A stretch of 57,616 nt of DNA, from contig NZ_PJZH01000023.1 of the NCBI RefSeq assembly GCF_002858715.1, positions 1-57,616 on the forward strand, read 5' to 3'. Shown here one piece after another: positions 1-7,019 of this stretch. Position 1 is the stretch's first letter; each line of letters starts with the position of its first letter. This DNA is from Chimaeribacter coloradensis. GTDB taxonomy: Bacteria > Pseudomonadota > Gammaproteobacteria > Enterobacterales > Enterobacteriaceae. Position numbers and translations under genes: made by a program. The notes beneath the pieces were generated by a model. It ran no database searches. It had not been told where the DNA came from and worked only from the letters and a program-made list of their open reading frames with translations.

Positions 1-180
1 GCGGGTGACCCTCATTGCGCCTCCGGGCTTTTCGGGCCGGTACAGACACGCTCCCAGCGTGGCTGTACCTCTCGCGGACGTCCTGTCCGCTCACCCGGCC
101 CTGCGGCTCCATTCGGCAATGATTTTTACGCCCCTACCACTTCTGCAAATCATCAGGTATGTAAGGAAAGAATAGATGGG
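1..180 (+). repeat. Dispersed structured repeat, copy L1 (hairpin module plus ~95-bp core)
   Basis: The window opens inside this element. Positions 39-69 form a hairpin (GGTACAG-A-CACGCT, loop CCC, AGCGTG-G-CTGTACC). Positions 74-90 form a second (GCGGAC/GTCCGC). A core follows at 89-180 with the landmarks CCCGGCCCTGCG, TCGGCAAT, TTTTTACGCCCC, CTCTGCAA-like and ATGTAAGGAAA. The same two modules recur in the same order at 57060-57235, and the core alone recurs at 201-297 and, inverted, at 57492-57591. No coding function is apparent. Confidence 0.8.
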
Positions 181-200
181 GATATTTGTATGCCCTGTGT

Positions 201-297
201 GCTCGCCCGGCCCTGCGGCTCTATTCGGCAATAATTTTTACGCTTCCATCTCCTCTGCAAGCCTGCGGGTATGTAAGGAAATGGTGGGGGCATTTTT
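201..297 (+). repeat. Dispersed structured repeat, core-only copy L2
   Basis: This is a second copy of the core found in L1, in the same orientation: GCTCGCCCGGCCCTGCGG, ATTCGGCAATAATTTTTACGC, CCTCTGCAA, then GGGTATGTAAGGAAA. The two-hairpin module is missing. It is preceded instead by CCCTGTGTGCTCGCC, which also precedes the inverted copy at the right end of the window. Confidence 0.75.
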
Positions 298-417
298 ATG
301 ATGGGTCGATGGATCGATGTTGCCCTGCGACTTCGCTCAGCAAGGATGTTTATGCCCTGTCTGGCTGCACGTTATTAGGGAGGCAGAAAATTTGAGAAGA
401 AAACGCAAAGAAGAATA

Positions 418-440
418 AAGGTGCGGGGTGACCGCACCTT
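418..440 (-). terminator. Rho-independent terminator of tcyN
   Basis: A 9-bp stem AAGGTGCGG/CCGCACCTT has a 5-nt loop. On the minus strand it is followed by a T-rich run (CCTTTATTCTTCTTT). It lies a few bases past the tcyN stop codon. Confidence 0.8.
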
Positions 441-446
441 TTGGGG

Positions 447-1202
447 TCAGGCCTGGTTCAGGAATTTGTCCAGGAACTGGCGGGTACGGGCGTGCTGGGG
501 GTTGGTGAACAGCGCTTTGGCCGGGCCCTGTTCGACAATGCGGCCGTTGTCCATAAAGATGGCGCGGTCGGCGACGTCGCGGGCGAAGCTCATCTCGTGG
601 GTGACGATCACCATCGTGCGGTGCTCCTGCGCCAGCGCGCGGATGGTGCTCAGCACCTCGCCGACCAGCTCCGGGTCGAGGGCGGAGGTCGGTTCGTCGA
701 ACAGGATCACCTCCGGGCGCATCGCCAGCGCGCGGGCGATCGCCACACGCTGCTGCTGGCCGCCGGAGAGGCGGCGCGGGTAGGCGTTCTCCTTACCGCT
801 CAGCCCTACCTTCGCCAGCAGCTCGCGGGCGCGCTGCTCCGCCTCGGCGCGCTTCTCGCCCTTCACAAACACCGGCCCCTCAATAATATTCTCCAGCACC
901 GAACGGTGCGGGAACAGATTAAAGTTCTGGAACACGAAGCCGACCTGCTGGCGCAGCGCGCGCACCTTCTGCTTCTGCCGGCTCAGCGGCTGGCTGCCGT
1001 CAATGGTGATCTTCCCCACGCTGATGGTGCCGCCGTCCGGCACCTCCAGCAGGTTGATACTGCGCAACAGCGTCGTCTTACCGGAACCGCTCGGCCCGAT
1101 AATCGCCACCACCTCGCCGGCATTCACCGACAGGTCAATCCCGTGCAGCACCGTATTGCCCTTAAAGGCTTTGGTCAGGTTTTTTACGTCAATGGTACTC
1201 AT
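447..1202 (-). CDS. tcyN: L-cystine ABC transporter, ATP-binding protein TcyN
   Basis: This 251-residue ATPase drives uptake of cystine and related amino acids with TcyL (permease) and TcyJ (binding protein); it is the yecC orthologue. All ABC signatures are present: Walker A GPSGSGKT at 36-43, Q-loop Q92, signature LSGGQ at 145-149, Walker B VILFDEP at 165-171 and switch His202. It starts two bases after the tcyL stop codon, so translation is probably coupled. It is the last gene of the tcy operon and is followed by a terminator. Polar amino acid importers share this fold; the specificity call rests on the linked tcyL, tcyJ and dcyD. Confidence 0.93.
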   Translation of the reverse strand: MSTIDVKNLTKAFKGNTVLHGIDLSVNAGEVVAIIGPSGSGKTTLLRSINLLEVPDGGTISVGKITIDGSQPLSRQKQKVRALRQQVGFVFQNFNLFPHRSVLENIIEGPVFVKGEKRAEAEQRARELLAKVGLSGKENAYPRRLSGGQQQRVAIARALAMRPEVILFDEPTSALDPELVGEVLSTIRALAQEHRTMVIVTHEMSFARDVADRAIFMDNGRIVEQGPAKALFTNPQHARTRQFLDKFLNQA

Positions 1203-1204
1203 AC

Positions 1205-1867
1205 TTACTCCTGATCCTGTCGGTTAACACGGGCTTCAAGGCGGTTTTGCAACGCCGACAACACCGTCGCCAGTACCCAGTACACCAGCGAGGCGGCCAG
1301 ATACATGGTAAACACCTCAAACGTGCGCGAGGTGATCAGCTGCGCCTGGCGGAACAGCTCCGGCACCTGAATGGTCGCCGCCAGCGACGTGTCTTTCACC
1401 AGGCTGATAAAACTGTTGCCCAGCGGCGGCAGCGCCGTCCGCGCCGCCTGCGGCAGGATCACCCGGCGCAGCGTCTGCCACGGTGTCATACCGATACTGG
1501 CCGCGGCCTCCCACTGCCCTTTTTCAATCGATGAAATTGCCGCGCGCAGCGTCTCTGAGGTATAGGCCGCGGTATTCAGCGACAGGCCAATCAGCGCCGC
1601 GGGCATCGGGTCCAGCTCAATGCCGAACTGCGGCAGGCCGTAATAGATCATAAACAGCTGGGCGATCAGCGGTGTGCCGCGGAAAATGGAGACATAAATC
1701 CGGGAGAGCCAGGCCAGCGGCCAGAAACGCGAAAGGCGCATCAGCGCCAGCACAAACCCCAGGAACAGGCCAAAGGCCATACCGCCAATACTGAGCTGAA
1801 GGGTAAACAGGGTACCCTTCAATAAAAAGGGTGCTGAATCCAGCACCAGTTGAATACTTTCTTGCAT
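1205..1867 (-). CDS. tcyL: L-cystine ABC transporter, permease TcyL
   Basis: A 220-residue inner-membrane permease of the His/Glu/Gln family (yecS orthologue). The coupling EAA loop reads EAAASIGMTPW at about 120-130, followed by LRRVILPQA. I chose the ATG that begins MQESIQLV because it matches the family's usual start and length (about 222). An upstream ATG at 1927 would add 20 residues that do not look like a permease and would read across the tcyJ-tcyL hairpin. It lies between tcyJ and tcyN in one leftward unit. Confidence 0.92.
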   Translation of the reverse strand: MQESIQLVLDSAPFLLKGTLFTLQLSIGGMAFGLFLGFVLALMRLSRFWPLAWLSRIYVSIFRGTPLIAQLFMIYYGLPQFGIELDPMPAALIGLSLNTAAYTSETLRAAISSIEKGQWEAAASIGMTPWQTLRRVILPQAARTALPPLGNSFISLVKDTSLAATIQVPELFRQAQLITSRTFEVFTMYLAASLVYWVLATVLSALQNRLEARVNRQDQE

Positions 1868-1909
1868 CTGTCGAACCCTGTCGGCGCACCGCGCCGGAGG
1901 TGAAAATGG

Positions 1910-1931
1910 GCCGGTGGGGATGCCCACCGGC
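1910..1931 (-). terminator. Intercistronic stem-loop between tcyJ and tcyL
   Basis: A 9-bp stem (CCGGTGGG/CCCACCGG extended by one pair, loop GATG) lies just after the tcyJ stop. There is no T-run. Stem-loops in this position commonly protect the binding-protein message or attenuate read-through, which would give more TcyJ than permease. That role is inferred. Confidence 0.55.
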
Positions 1932-1939
1932 GCGAGGGG

Positions 1940-2737
1940 TTATTTGGTGACGTCAGCACCGAACCATTTTTCAGAGATTTTCTTCAGCGAGCCATCCTGC
2001 TGCATGTCGGCAATCGCCTTGTCTACCGCGGCCAGCATCTGCGGGTTGCCTTTGCGCAGCGCCACACCCGCCTCCTGGTGGGAGAAGGCCGGGCCGGCCA
2101 CGGCCATCGCGTCACCGGTTTTCTTCACCAGATCCAGCGCCGCCAGGCGGTCGACCAGAATCGCATCCACGCGGCCGAAGCGCAGATCCTGGTATTTGGT
2201 CGGGTCGTCGTCATAGGTGCGGACGTCCACGCCTTTCACGTTCTCACGCACCCACTGCTCGTAGTTGGTGCCGAGGCCGACGCCCACTTTCTTGCCGGAG
2301 AGGTCATCCGGCTTGGTGATGCTGCCCTCGTTACCCTTTTTGGTCAGCGCCTGAATACCGGACACGGTGTACGGGGTGGAGAAGTCATACTTCTTCTTGC
2401 GCTCATCGGAGATCGTCACCTGGTTGATTACCACGTCGATGCGTTTGGAATCCAGCGAGGCGAGCATCCCGTCCCACTTGGTGGGTGACAGTTTGGCTTT
2501 CACGCCCAGGTGCTGGGCCAGCGCCTCGGCAAACTCCACTTCAAAGCCGGTGAGTTTGCCGTCTTCCCCCTGGAAGCTGAACGGCGGATAGGTGCCTTCC
2601 AGGCCCACCACCAGCGTGCCGCGCTGTTTGACCTGGTCAAGCTGGTCGGCGGCGAAGGTGTTGCTGACCACCCCGCCGGTCAGGGAAACGGCCATCATGC
2701 CCATCAGTAAATGACGACGAAATACGGAAACGCCCAT
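1940..2737 (-). CDS. tcyJ: L-cystine-binding periplasmic protein TcyJ (FliY)
   Basis: A 265-residue solute-binding protein (family 3). The signal peptide covers about residues 1-29 and ends ...NTFA|ADQL. The family motif (VGLEGTYPPFSF, then GFEVEFAEALA) opens the mature protein. It delivers cystine to TcyL/TcyN and was first named fliY because of its flagellar neighbourhood. The ribosome site AAGGGG lies 5 bases before the ATG. Here it follows dcyD, whereas in E. coli and Salmonella tcyJ comes between fliZ and dcyD. The 113-bp gap upstream is large enough for its own promoter. Confidence 0.93.
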   Translation of the reverse strand: MGVSVFRRHLLMGMMAVSLTGGVVSNTFAADQLDQVKQRGTLVVGLEGTYPPFSFQGEDGKLTGFEVEFAEALAQHLGVKAKLSPTKWDGMLASLDSKRIDVVINQVTISDERKKKYDFSTPYTVSGIQALTKKGNEGSITKPDDLSGKKVGVGLGTNYEQWVRENVKGVDVRTYDDDPTKYQDLRFGRVDAILVDRLAALDLVKKTGDAMAVAGPAFSHQEAGVALRKGNPQMLAAVDKAIADMQQDGSLKKISEKWFGADVTK

Positions 2738-2850
2738 ACATACCCCTTCTTATTGTTCACTTTTTTGATGTCAGAATGTTATCACTCAGTACACCGGTTA
2801 ACAGGAATAGATAATCCTATCGATAGACTGAAAAGTTATAGCCAAGCCTG

Positions 2851-3891
2851 TCACATTTGCGGCGGATAGGCAAACAGCGCCGGGGCACCGCCGGTATGCA
2901 CGAACAGGATCGGCCCCGGCGCAAAGCGTTTGCGCTCCAGCCCGTCGATCAACCCGGCCATCGCTTTGCCGGTGTAGACCGGGTCAAGCAGAATGCCCTC
3001 CTGCGCCGCCAGCAGTTTGATGGCGTCCATCCCCTCTTCGCTCGGCACGCCGTAACGCGGGCCGAAGTAGTCATCCCAGAGGGTCACCGGCGCGGGGGCC
3101 TCGCCCAGCGACAGCAGCGCCGCGACCTCCTGTTGCAGCGCGGCCACTTTCGGCTGCTGCTCCTCTGCCTTGCGCGACACCGTTACGCCGATCAGCGCGC
3201 TCTCCGGCAGCAGTTGCTGCAAACCCACGGCCAGCCCGGCATGGGTGCCGGCGCTGCCGGAGGCCACCACTACGCTGCTGAACGCCACCTGCTGCGCCTG
3301 CTGGGCAATCTCCAGCGCGCACTGGATATACCCCAGCGCCCCCAGGCCATTGGAGCCGCCCACCGGGATCACATAGGGCCGGAAGCCCTGCGCCTCAAGC
3401 CTCTCCGCCTGCTCGCGCAGCTGGGCCTGCGGGTCGTGCAGCGCGTCGCACATCACCACTTCGGTATTGAACAGATCGAGCAGCAGGCGGTTGCCGTTGT
3501 GCTGGTAGTTGTCGCCGGGGTGGTAATGGTCAGCGGCGGCGGCCGCGCCGAACGGGCTTTCCAGCAGCGCCACACAGTGCAGCCCGAGCCGGGCGGCCAC
3601 CGCCGCCGTCTGGCGCACATGGTTGGACTGGATCGCCCCGGCGGTGACCAGGGTGTCCGCCCCCTGGCGCAACGCCTCCGCCGCCAGGAACTCCAGCTTG
3701 CGCAGCTTGTTGCCGCCCAGCGCCAGCGGCGTGAGGTCATCCCTTTTCATGTAAATCTCATGGCCGAGATAGTCGGAGAGACGGTCGAGCCGCTCCAGCG
3801 GCGTGGCGGAACCGACCAGATCGAGGCGCGGCACCGCGGCCAGCTGCTCGGTCAGGTAACGGTAAGATGGTGTATTCGGTTGTTGGCTCAC
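2851..3891 (-). CDS. dcyD: D-cysteine desulfhydrase DcyD
   Basis: A PLP enzyme of the ACC-deaminase/tryptophan-synthase-beta fold. It cleaves D-cysteine to pyruvate, ammonia and sulfide, so it both detoxifies D-cysteine and feeds sulfur metabolism. The PLP-lysine region is [10 protein letters not shown] (K62), followed by [11 protein letters not shown] and the phosphate-binding stretch SGSAGTHAG. At 346 residues it is slightly longer than E. coli DcyD (328) because of an N-terminal extension. The start is GTG, with AGGGG six bases upstream. It follows the fliZ terminator and leads the tcy genes. Confidence 0.92.
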   Translation of the reverse strand: MSQQPNTPSYRYLTEQLAAVPRLDLVGSATPLERLDRLSDYLGHEIYMKRDDLTPLALGGNKLRKLEFLAAEALRQGADTLVTAGAIQSNHVRQTAAVAARLGLHCVALLESPFGAAAAADHYHPGDNYQHNGNRLLLDLFNTEVVMCDALHDPQAQLREQAERLEAQGFRPYVIPVGGSNGLGALGYIQCALEIAQQAQQVAFSSVVVASGSAGTHAGLAVGLQQLLPESALIGVTVSRKAEEQQPKVAALQQEVAALLSLGEAPAPVTLWDDYFGPRYGVPSEEGMDAIKLLAAQEGILLDPVYTGKAMAGLIDGLERKRFAPGPILFVHTGGAPALFAYPPQM

Positions 3892-4009
3892 CTAATTCCC
3901 CTCAGGAAGGCGCAGAGATTCAACCTATAGATCTAGCAGATGTTTATGGGAGATTCATCAATTGCACGCCAGGATCGCGTGCGGCAGGGGAAATTAAGGC
4001 GCATAAAAA

Positions 4010-4046
4010 CAAAAATGCGCCCCGGTCACAAGGTGACGGGGGCGCA
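4010..4046 (-). terminator. Rho-independent terminator of fliAZ
   Basis: A long stem (ATGCGCCCC-G-GTCAC, loop AAG, GTGAC-G-GGGGCGCAT) has one mismatch. On the minus strand it is followed by TTTTTGTTTTTA. It separates fliZ from dcyD and the tcy genes. Confidence 0.88.
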
Positions 4047-4073
4047 TCCGGTTATCGGTGGGCATCGGCCTGC

Positions 4074-4586
4074 TCAGCGCGGCTGGCTTTGCCAGGCCAG
4101 GTACTGGTCATATTTCCGCAGGGCGATGCGGTAGTTGTTATGGCCCGCGTCCGGCAGATCCTCAATGATCCGCTGGTGGATGCTGTTGCCTTTGATGCGG
4201 TCACGCGGGTAGTTGCAGGCGCTCAGCATCTCATCCAGGCGGCGCAGGCGCACCACGTACTCACGCACCGTGCTGTGGCTCATCTCGGTCTGCTCAAACA
4301 GGTATTGCTTGAACGCTTTGATGTCAAAATACTCAGGGTTGCTGTTGCAGGAGATCTCACTGCAAAAACGGCACAGCGCCATCAGCTCATTTTGCAGCTT
4401 CAGCCAGACCTGATCGTCGATCAGCTGATCCATGCCCGCAATGGCCTCTTTATTAATAATTTGCCCACGGAACACCAGCGCCATGCGGTCAAGCTGCTTG
4501 GTGCATTGGGAACAGTGAGTCTGGCTGTGTTTGTAATCTTTAAGATAGCGGCTCAGCGGCCGTTTTTTTACAGATGTGCCTGGCAT
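4074..4586 (-). CDS. fliZ: Flagellar regulator FliZ
   Basis: FliZ links the flagellar cascade to other lifestyles. It binds sigma-S-type promoter DNA and blocks RpoS-dependent expression, and it sustains class 2 flagellar genes. This 170-residue protein has N-terminal Cys pairs (C25/C28, then C72/C75/C80) and a core-binding-like domain resembling tyrosine recombinases over about 85-165. The segment TVREYVVRLRRL contains R108, the residue reported as important for DNA binding in E. coli FliZ. It is somewhat shorter at the C terminus than E. coli FliZ (183). It lies 75 bp downstream of fliA. Confidence 0.93.
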   Translation of the reverse strand: MPGTSVKKRPLSRYLKDYKHSQTHCSQCTKQLDRMALVFRGQIINKEAIAGMDQLIDDQVWLKLQNELMALCRFCSEISCNSNPEYFDIKAFKQYLFEQTEMSHSTVREYVVRLRRLDEMLSACNYPRDRIKGNSIHQRIIEDLPDAGHNNYRIALRKYDQYLAWQSQPR

Positions 4587-4638
4587 ATAAAAATTCCGCT
4601 AATGTGATTTTTTATTAAGGGGCGGAACTCTGAAGAGG

Positions 4639-4657
4639 GTGCCTGCCGGGCAGGCAC
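4639..4657 (-). terminator. Small stem-loop between fliA and fliZ
   Basis: A 7-bp stem GTGCCTG/CAGGCAC with a 5-nt loop lies immediately past the fliA stop and has no T-run. It may tune fliZ relative to fliA rather than stop transcription. Confidence 0.5.
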
Positions 4658-4661
4658 GCTA

Positions 4662-5384
4662 TTAGTGATCGGCATTAAGTCTGGCTCGCAAGCGCTTGAT
4701 AGCCTGACTGTGCAGCTGGCTGACGCGGGATTCCCCCACCTCAAGCACGGCCCCGATCTCCTTCAGGTTCAGCTCTTCCTGGTAATACAGTGTTAACACC
4801 ATTTTTTCGCGTTCGGGCAGTGCCTCGATCGCATCCATCACCCGTTGGCGGAGGCTGCCCTCCAGCAGATGGTGCAATGGGTTGCTCTCTTCGTGGCCTT
4901 CTGTCAGTGTCTCCGCACTGTCGCCGTGCTCTTCACGCCACTCGTCATACGAAAACAGCTGGCTATTGTTGGTGTCCATCAGGATCTGACGGTACTCCTC
5001 CAGCGGGATGGCCAGCGTCTGCGCCACTTCACTCTCCGTGGGCGGGCGGCCGAGCAGCTGTTCAGCCTGCTGCATGGCCACCGACACTTCGCGCGCATTG
5101 CGGCGCACGCTGCGGGGTGCCCAGTCGCGGCTGCGCAGTTCATCCAACATGGCCCCACGGATGCGTTGCACCGCGTAGGTGGTAAAAGCCGTTCCCTGTA
5201 GCGCATCGTAGCGGTCAACCGCATTCAGCAGCCCAATGCCCCCTGCCTGGAGCAGGTCATCCAGCTCAACGCTGGCGGGCAGCCGCACCTGGAGGCGCAG
5301 GGCTTCATGGCGGACAAGCGGAACATAACGCTGCCACAGAGTATTCTTGTCGATGACGCCTTCGGCGTTATACAAATCGCTCAC
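4662..5384 (-). CDS. fliA: RNA polymerase sigma-28 factor FliA
   Basis: The flagellar sigma factor for class 3 genes (flagellin, cap, chemotaxis). It is held inactive by FlgM until the hook is complete. Regions 2 (DLLQAGGIGLLNAVDRYD, then TYAVQRIRGAMLDELR), 3 and 4 (LPEREKMVLTLYY, then LKEIGAVLEVGESRVSQ) are all intact. I chose GTG at 5384, giving 240 residues starting VSDLYNAEGV, by comparison with family starts; a TTG two codons upstream is possible. Its targets are visible nearby as sigma-28 promoters before fliC and fliD. Confidence 0.95.
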   Translation of the reverse strand: MSDLYNAEGVIDKNTLWQRYVPLVRHEALRLQVRLPASVELDDLLQAGGIGLLNAVDRYDALQGTAFTTYAVQRIRGAMLDELRSRDWAPRSVRRNAREVSVAMQQAEQLLGRPPTESEVAQTLAIPLEEYRQILMDTNNSQLFSYDEWREEHGDSAETLTEGHEESNPLHHLLEGSLRQRVMDAIEALPEREKMVLTLYYQEELNLKEIGAVLEVGESRVSQLHSQAIKRLRARLNADH

Positions 5385-5623
5385 TGTCAAAACCTGGCAT
5401 GGGATGGGGTTAACGCTATTATCCCCGGACCCAGGCGAAGTAATCGGCAGAACAAACCGTAAAAAGGGTGGCTATTTGTTTTATGTCGGCCAGGCTTTTT
5501 CTTTTTTTCCCTAAGATAAATCCGAATCGCGGCCGATACTTTACACGACATTCACGCCGTTGTACTGCCAAACAACCTGAACCAACGAAAAATTTAACTT
5601 AAGTATTACCACTGGCTAAAATA
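5385..5623 (-). promoter_or_regulatory. fliA upstream region
   Basis: About 240 bp, A+T-richer than its surroundings, lie between fliC and fliA. It must hold the fliAZ promoter, normally FlhDC-activated with a second sigma-28 start. A minus-strand GCCGATTA is present, but no good -35 partner lies 11 bases upstream, so no exact promoter is called. Confidence 0.4.
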
Positions 5624-5643
5624 AACCCCGCCGGAGCGGGGTT
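5624..5643 (-). terminator. Rho-independent terminator of fliC
   Basis: A perfect 8-bp stem AACCCCGC/GCGGGGTT with loop CGGA. On the minus strand it is followed by TTTATTTTA. Confidence 0.88.
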
Positions 5644-5665
5644 CGGGACTGACCAGGATGCGGGA

Positions 5666-6490
5666 TTAACGCAGCAGGGACAGAACGCCCTGAGGAACCT
5701 GGTTCGCCTGGGACAGAACAGACGTACCAGCCTGCTGCAGGATCTGTGCGCGGCTCATGTTGGACACTTCGGTCGCGTAGTCAGCATCCTGAATACGGGA
5801 CTGAGCGGCGCTCAGGTTGGTCACGGTGTTGTTGATGTTGTTAACAGTGGACTCGAAACGGTTCTGAACCGCACCCAGGCCGCTACGTGCTTTGTCGACG
5901 GTGCTGATCGCGGTGTCGATGGTAGCCAGCTCGGTGCCGCCCAGGTTTTTCAGGTCGATGGACGCTACGCCCAGGGTAGTGGTGTCAGCTTTTGCACCGC
6001 TCAGGTCCAGGTCGATGGTCTGGCCGTCGTCAGCGCCAACCTGGATTTTTACCACGCCAGCAGTACCGGCGGTGCCGTCCAGCAGGTTGGTGCCGTTGAA
6101 AGAGGTCTGGCTGGCAACGCGGTTGATTTCAGACAGACGTGCAGTCACTTCATCCTGCAGGGAAGCCAGGTCGCTGTCGCTGTTGGTGCCGTTCGCTGCC
6201 TGTACGGTCAGTTCACGAACACGCTGCAAGTTGGTGTTGATCTCGTTCAGCGCGCCTTCAGCGGTCTGCGCCATGGAGATGCCGTCGTTGGCGTTACGGG
6301 CAGCCTGGGTCAGGCCTTTGATGTTAGAGGTGAAGCGGTTGGAGATTGCTTGACCTGCTGCATCGTCTTTTGCACTGTTGATACGCAGACCAGATGACAG
6401 ACGCTCGATAGCGGTGCCCAGAGCGGCCTGAGATTTGTTCAGGTTGTTCTGAGTAGTCAGGGACATCAGGTTAGTATTGATAACTGACAT
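5666..6490 (-). CDS. fliC: Flagellin FliC (short form)
   Basis: The filament subunit. The conserved N-terminal D0/D1 region (MSVINTNLMSLTTQNNLNKS, then SSGLRINSAKDDAAGQ) and C-terminal D1/D0 region (ending QVPQGVLSLLR) are intact. At 274 residues it is far shorter than E. coli K-12 FliC (about 498): the variable D2/D3 part is reduced to roughly 45-60 residues around the middle. The ATG at 6490 is chosen on the invariant flagellin start; an in-frame ATG at 6553 lies inside the 5' leader of the sigma-28 transcript. A sigma-28 promoter lies upstream and a terminator downstream, so the gene is monocistronic. Confidence 0.96.
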   Translation of the reverse strand: MSVINTNLMSLTTQNNLNKSQAALGTAIERLSSGLRINSAKDDAAGQAISNRFTSNIKGLTQAARNANDGISMAQTAEGALNEINTNLQRVRELTVQAANGTNSDSDLASLQDEVTARLSEINRVASQTSFNGTNLLDGTAGTAGVVKIQVGADDGQTIDLDLSGAKADTTTLGVASIDLKNLGGTELATIDTAISTVDKARSGLGAVQNRFESTVNNINNTVTNLSAAQSRIQDADYATEVSNMSRAQILQQAGTSVLSQANQVPQGVLSLLR

Positions 6491-6564
6491 AGTGGTATTC
6501 CTTAATCGCAAATTAGGTTTAGGTTTGAGCGTGTTGCTCACGGCGTCTCTCACCGTCCTAAAAT

Positions 6565-6591
6565 TTATCGGCGCGTTATGGGGGAACTTTA
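6565..6591 (-). promoter_or_regulatory. Sigma-28 (FliA) promoter of fliC
   Basis: On the minus strand the sequence reads TAAAGTTC, 11 bases, GCCGATAA. This is a near-perfect match to the sigma-28 consensus (TAAAGTTT-N11-GCCGATAA) with exact spacing. It lies about 75 bp before the fliC ATG. Confidence 0.95.
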
Positions 6592-6955
6592 AAAGAAATT
6601 TAAAAAATAGAGTAAGATTTTGATATTAAAGGGAAAGTAATTTTAAACTCTCTTTCTGGCGGAGTAAAACAGCGGGGTAATGGCTGAAAATCAGCCGGCT
6701 TCTTTATTTCCCTTCCCTGATTTCTTCGCTTTGGTTTTCCTTTTCTTCTCTCTTTACGCCTCTCTCTCTCTTTTCTTATGTTTCTCCCTGCCCCCGCATT
6801 ATCCGCTTCCTTCTTTTCCCTGCTTCCGTTATAACGCCACATTATCCCAGCCCATGCAGCGGCGCAGCGTGCCGCACCTGCGCAGGCTGAGACTATCGTC
6901 ACAATACCCCCTATTCTCCCGCCCTATTCCACGCATTATTTTTTTTGCCTTTCCG
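6592..6955. other. Non-coding gap between the fliC and fliD promoters, with a long polypyrimidine tract
   Basis: No gene is supported here. Positions about 6697-6833 are strongly pyrimidine-biased on the plus strand (roughly 85% C+T by eye, with runs such as CTCTCTCTCTTTTCTT). A hairpin GGCTGA-AAA-TCAGCC at 6682-6696 precedes it. The open frames in this stretch are products of the base bias. Confidence 0.6.
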
Positions 6956-6982
6956 TAAACTTTTATGCATCCGGGCCGATAC
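6956..6982 (+). promoter_or_regulatory. Sigma-28 (FliA) promoter of fliDST
   Basis: TAAACTTT, exactly 11 bases, then GCCGATAC match the sigma-28 consensus. The promoter lies about 37 bp before the fliD start codon and faces right. Confidence 0.93.
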
Positions 6983-7019
6983 CTGCTTTCAGGTACATAC
7001 TCAACATTAAGGAATCACT

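Noticed and set aside
186-395. Open frame of 69 codons on the plus strand
   Set aside because: It lies inside dispersed repeat copy L2 and its flank, has no ribosome site and no protein-like composition.
5440-5470. Possible sigma-28 start for fliA (GCCGATTA on the minus strand)
   Set aside because: The segment 11 bases upstream (CCTTTTTA) does not resemble TAAAGTTT, so the match is too weak.
6600-6902. Lys/Arg-rich minus-strand frame and its plus-strand counterpart between fliC and fliD
   Set aside because: Both are forced by the polypyrimidine/polypurine bias of the DNA; no ribosome site and no recognisable domain.
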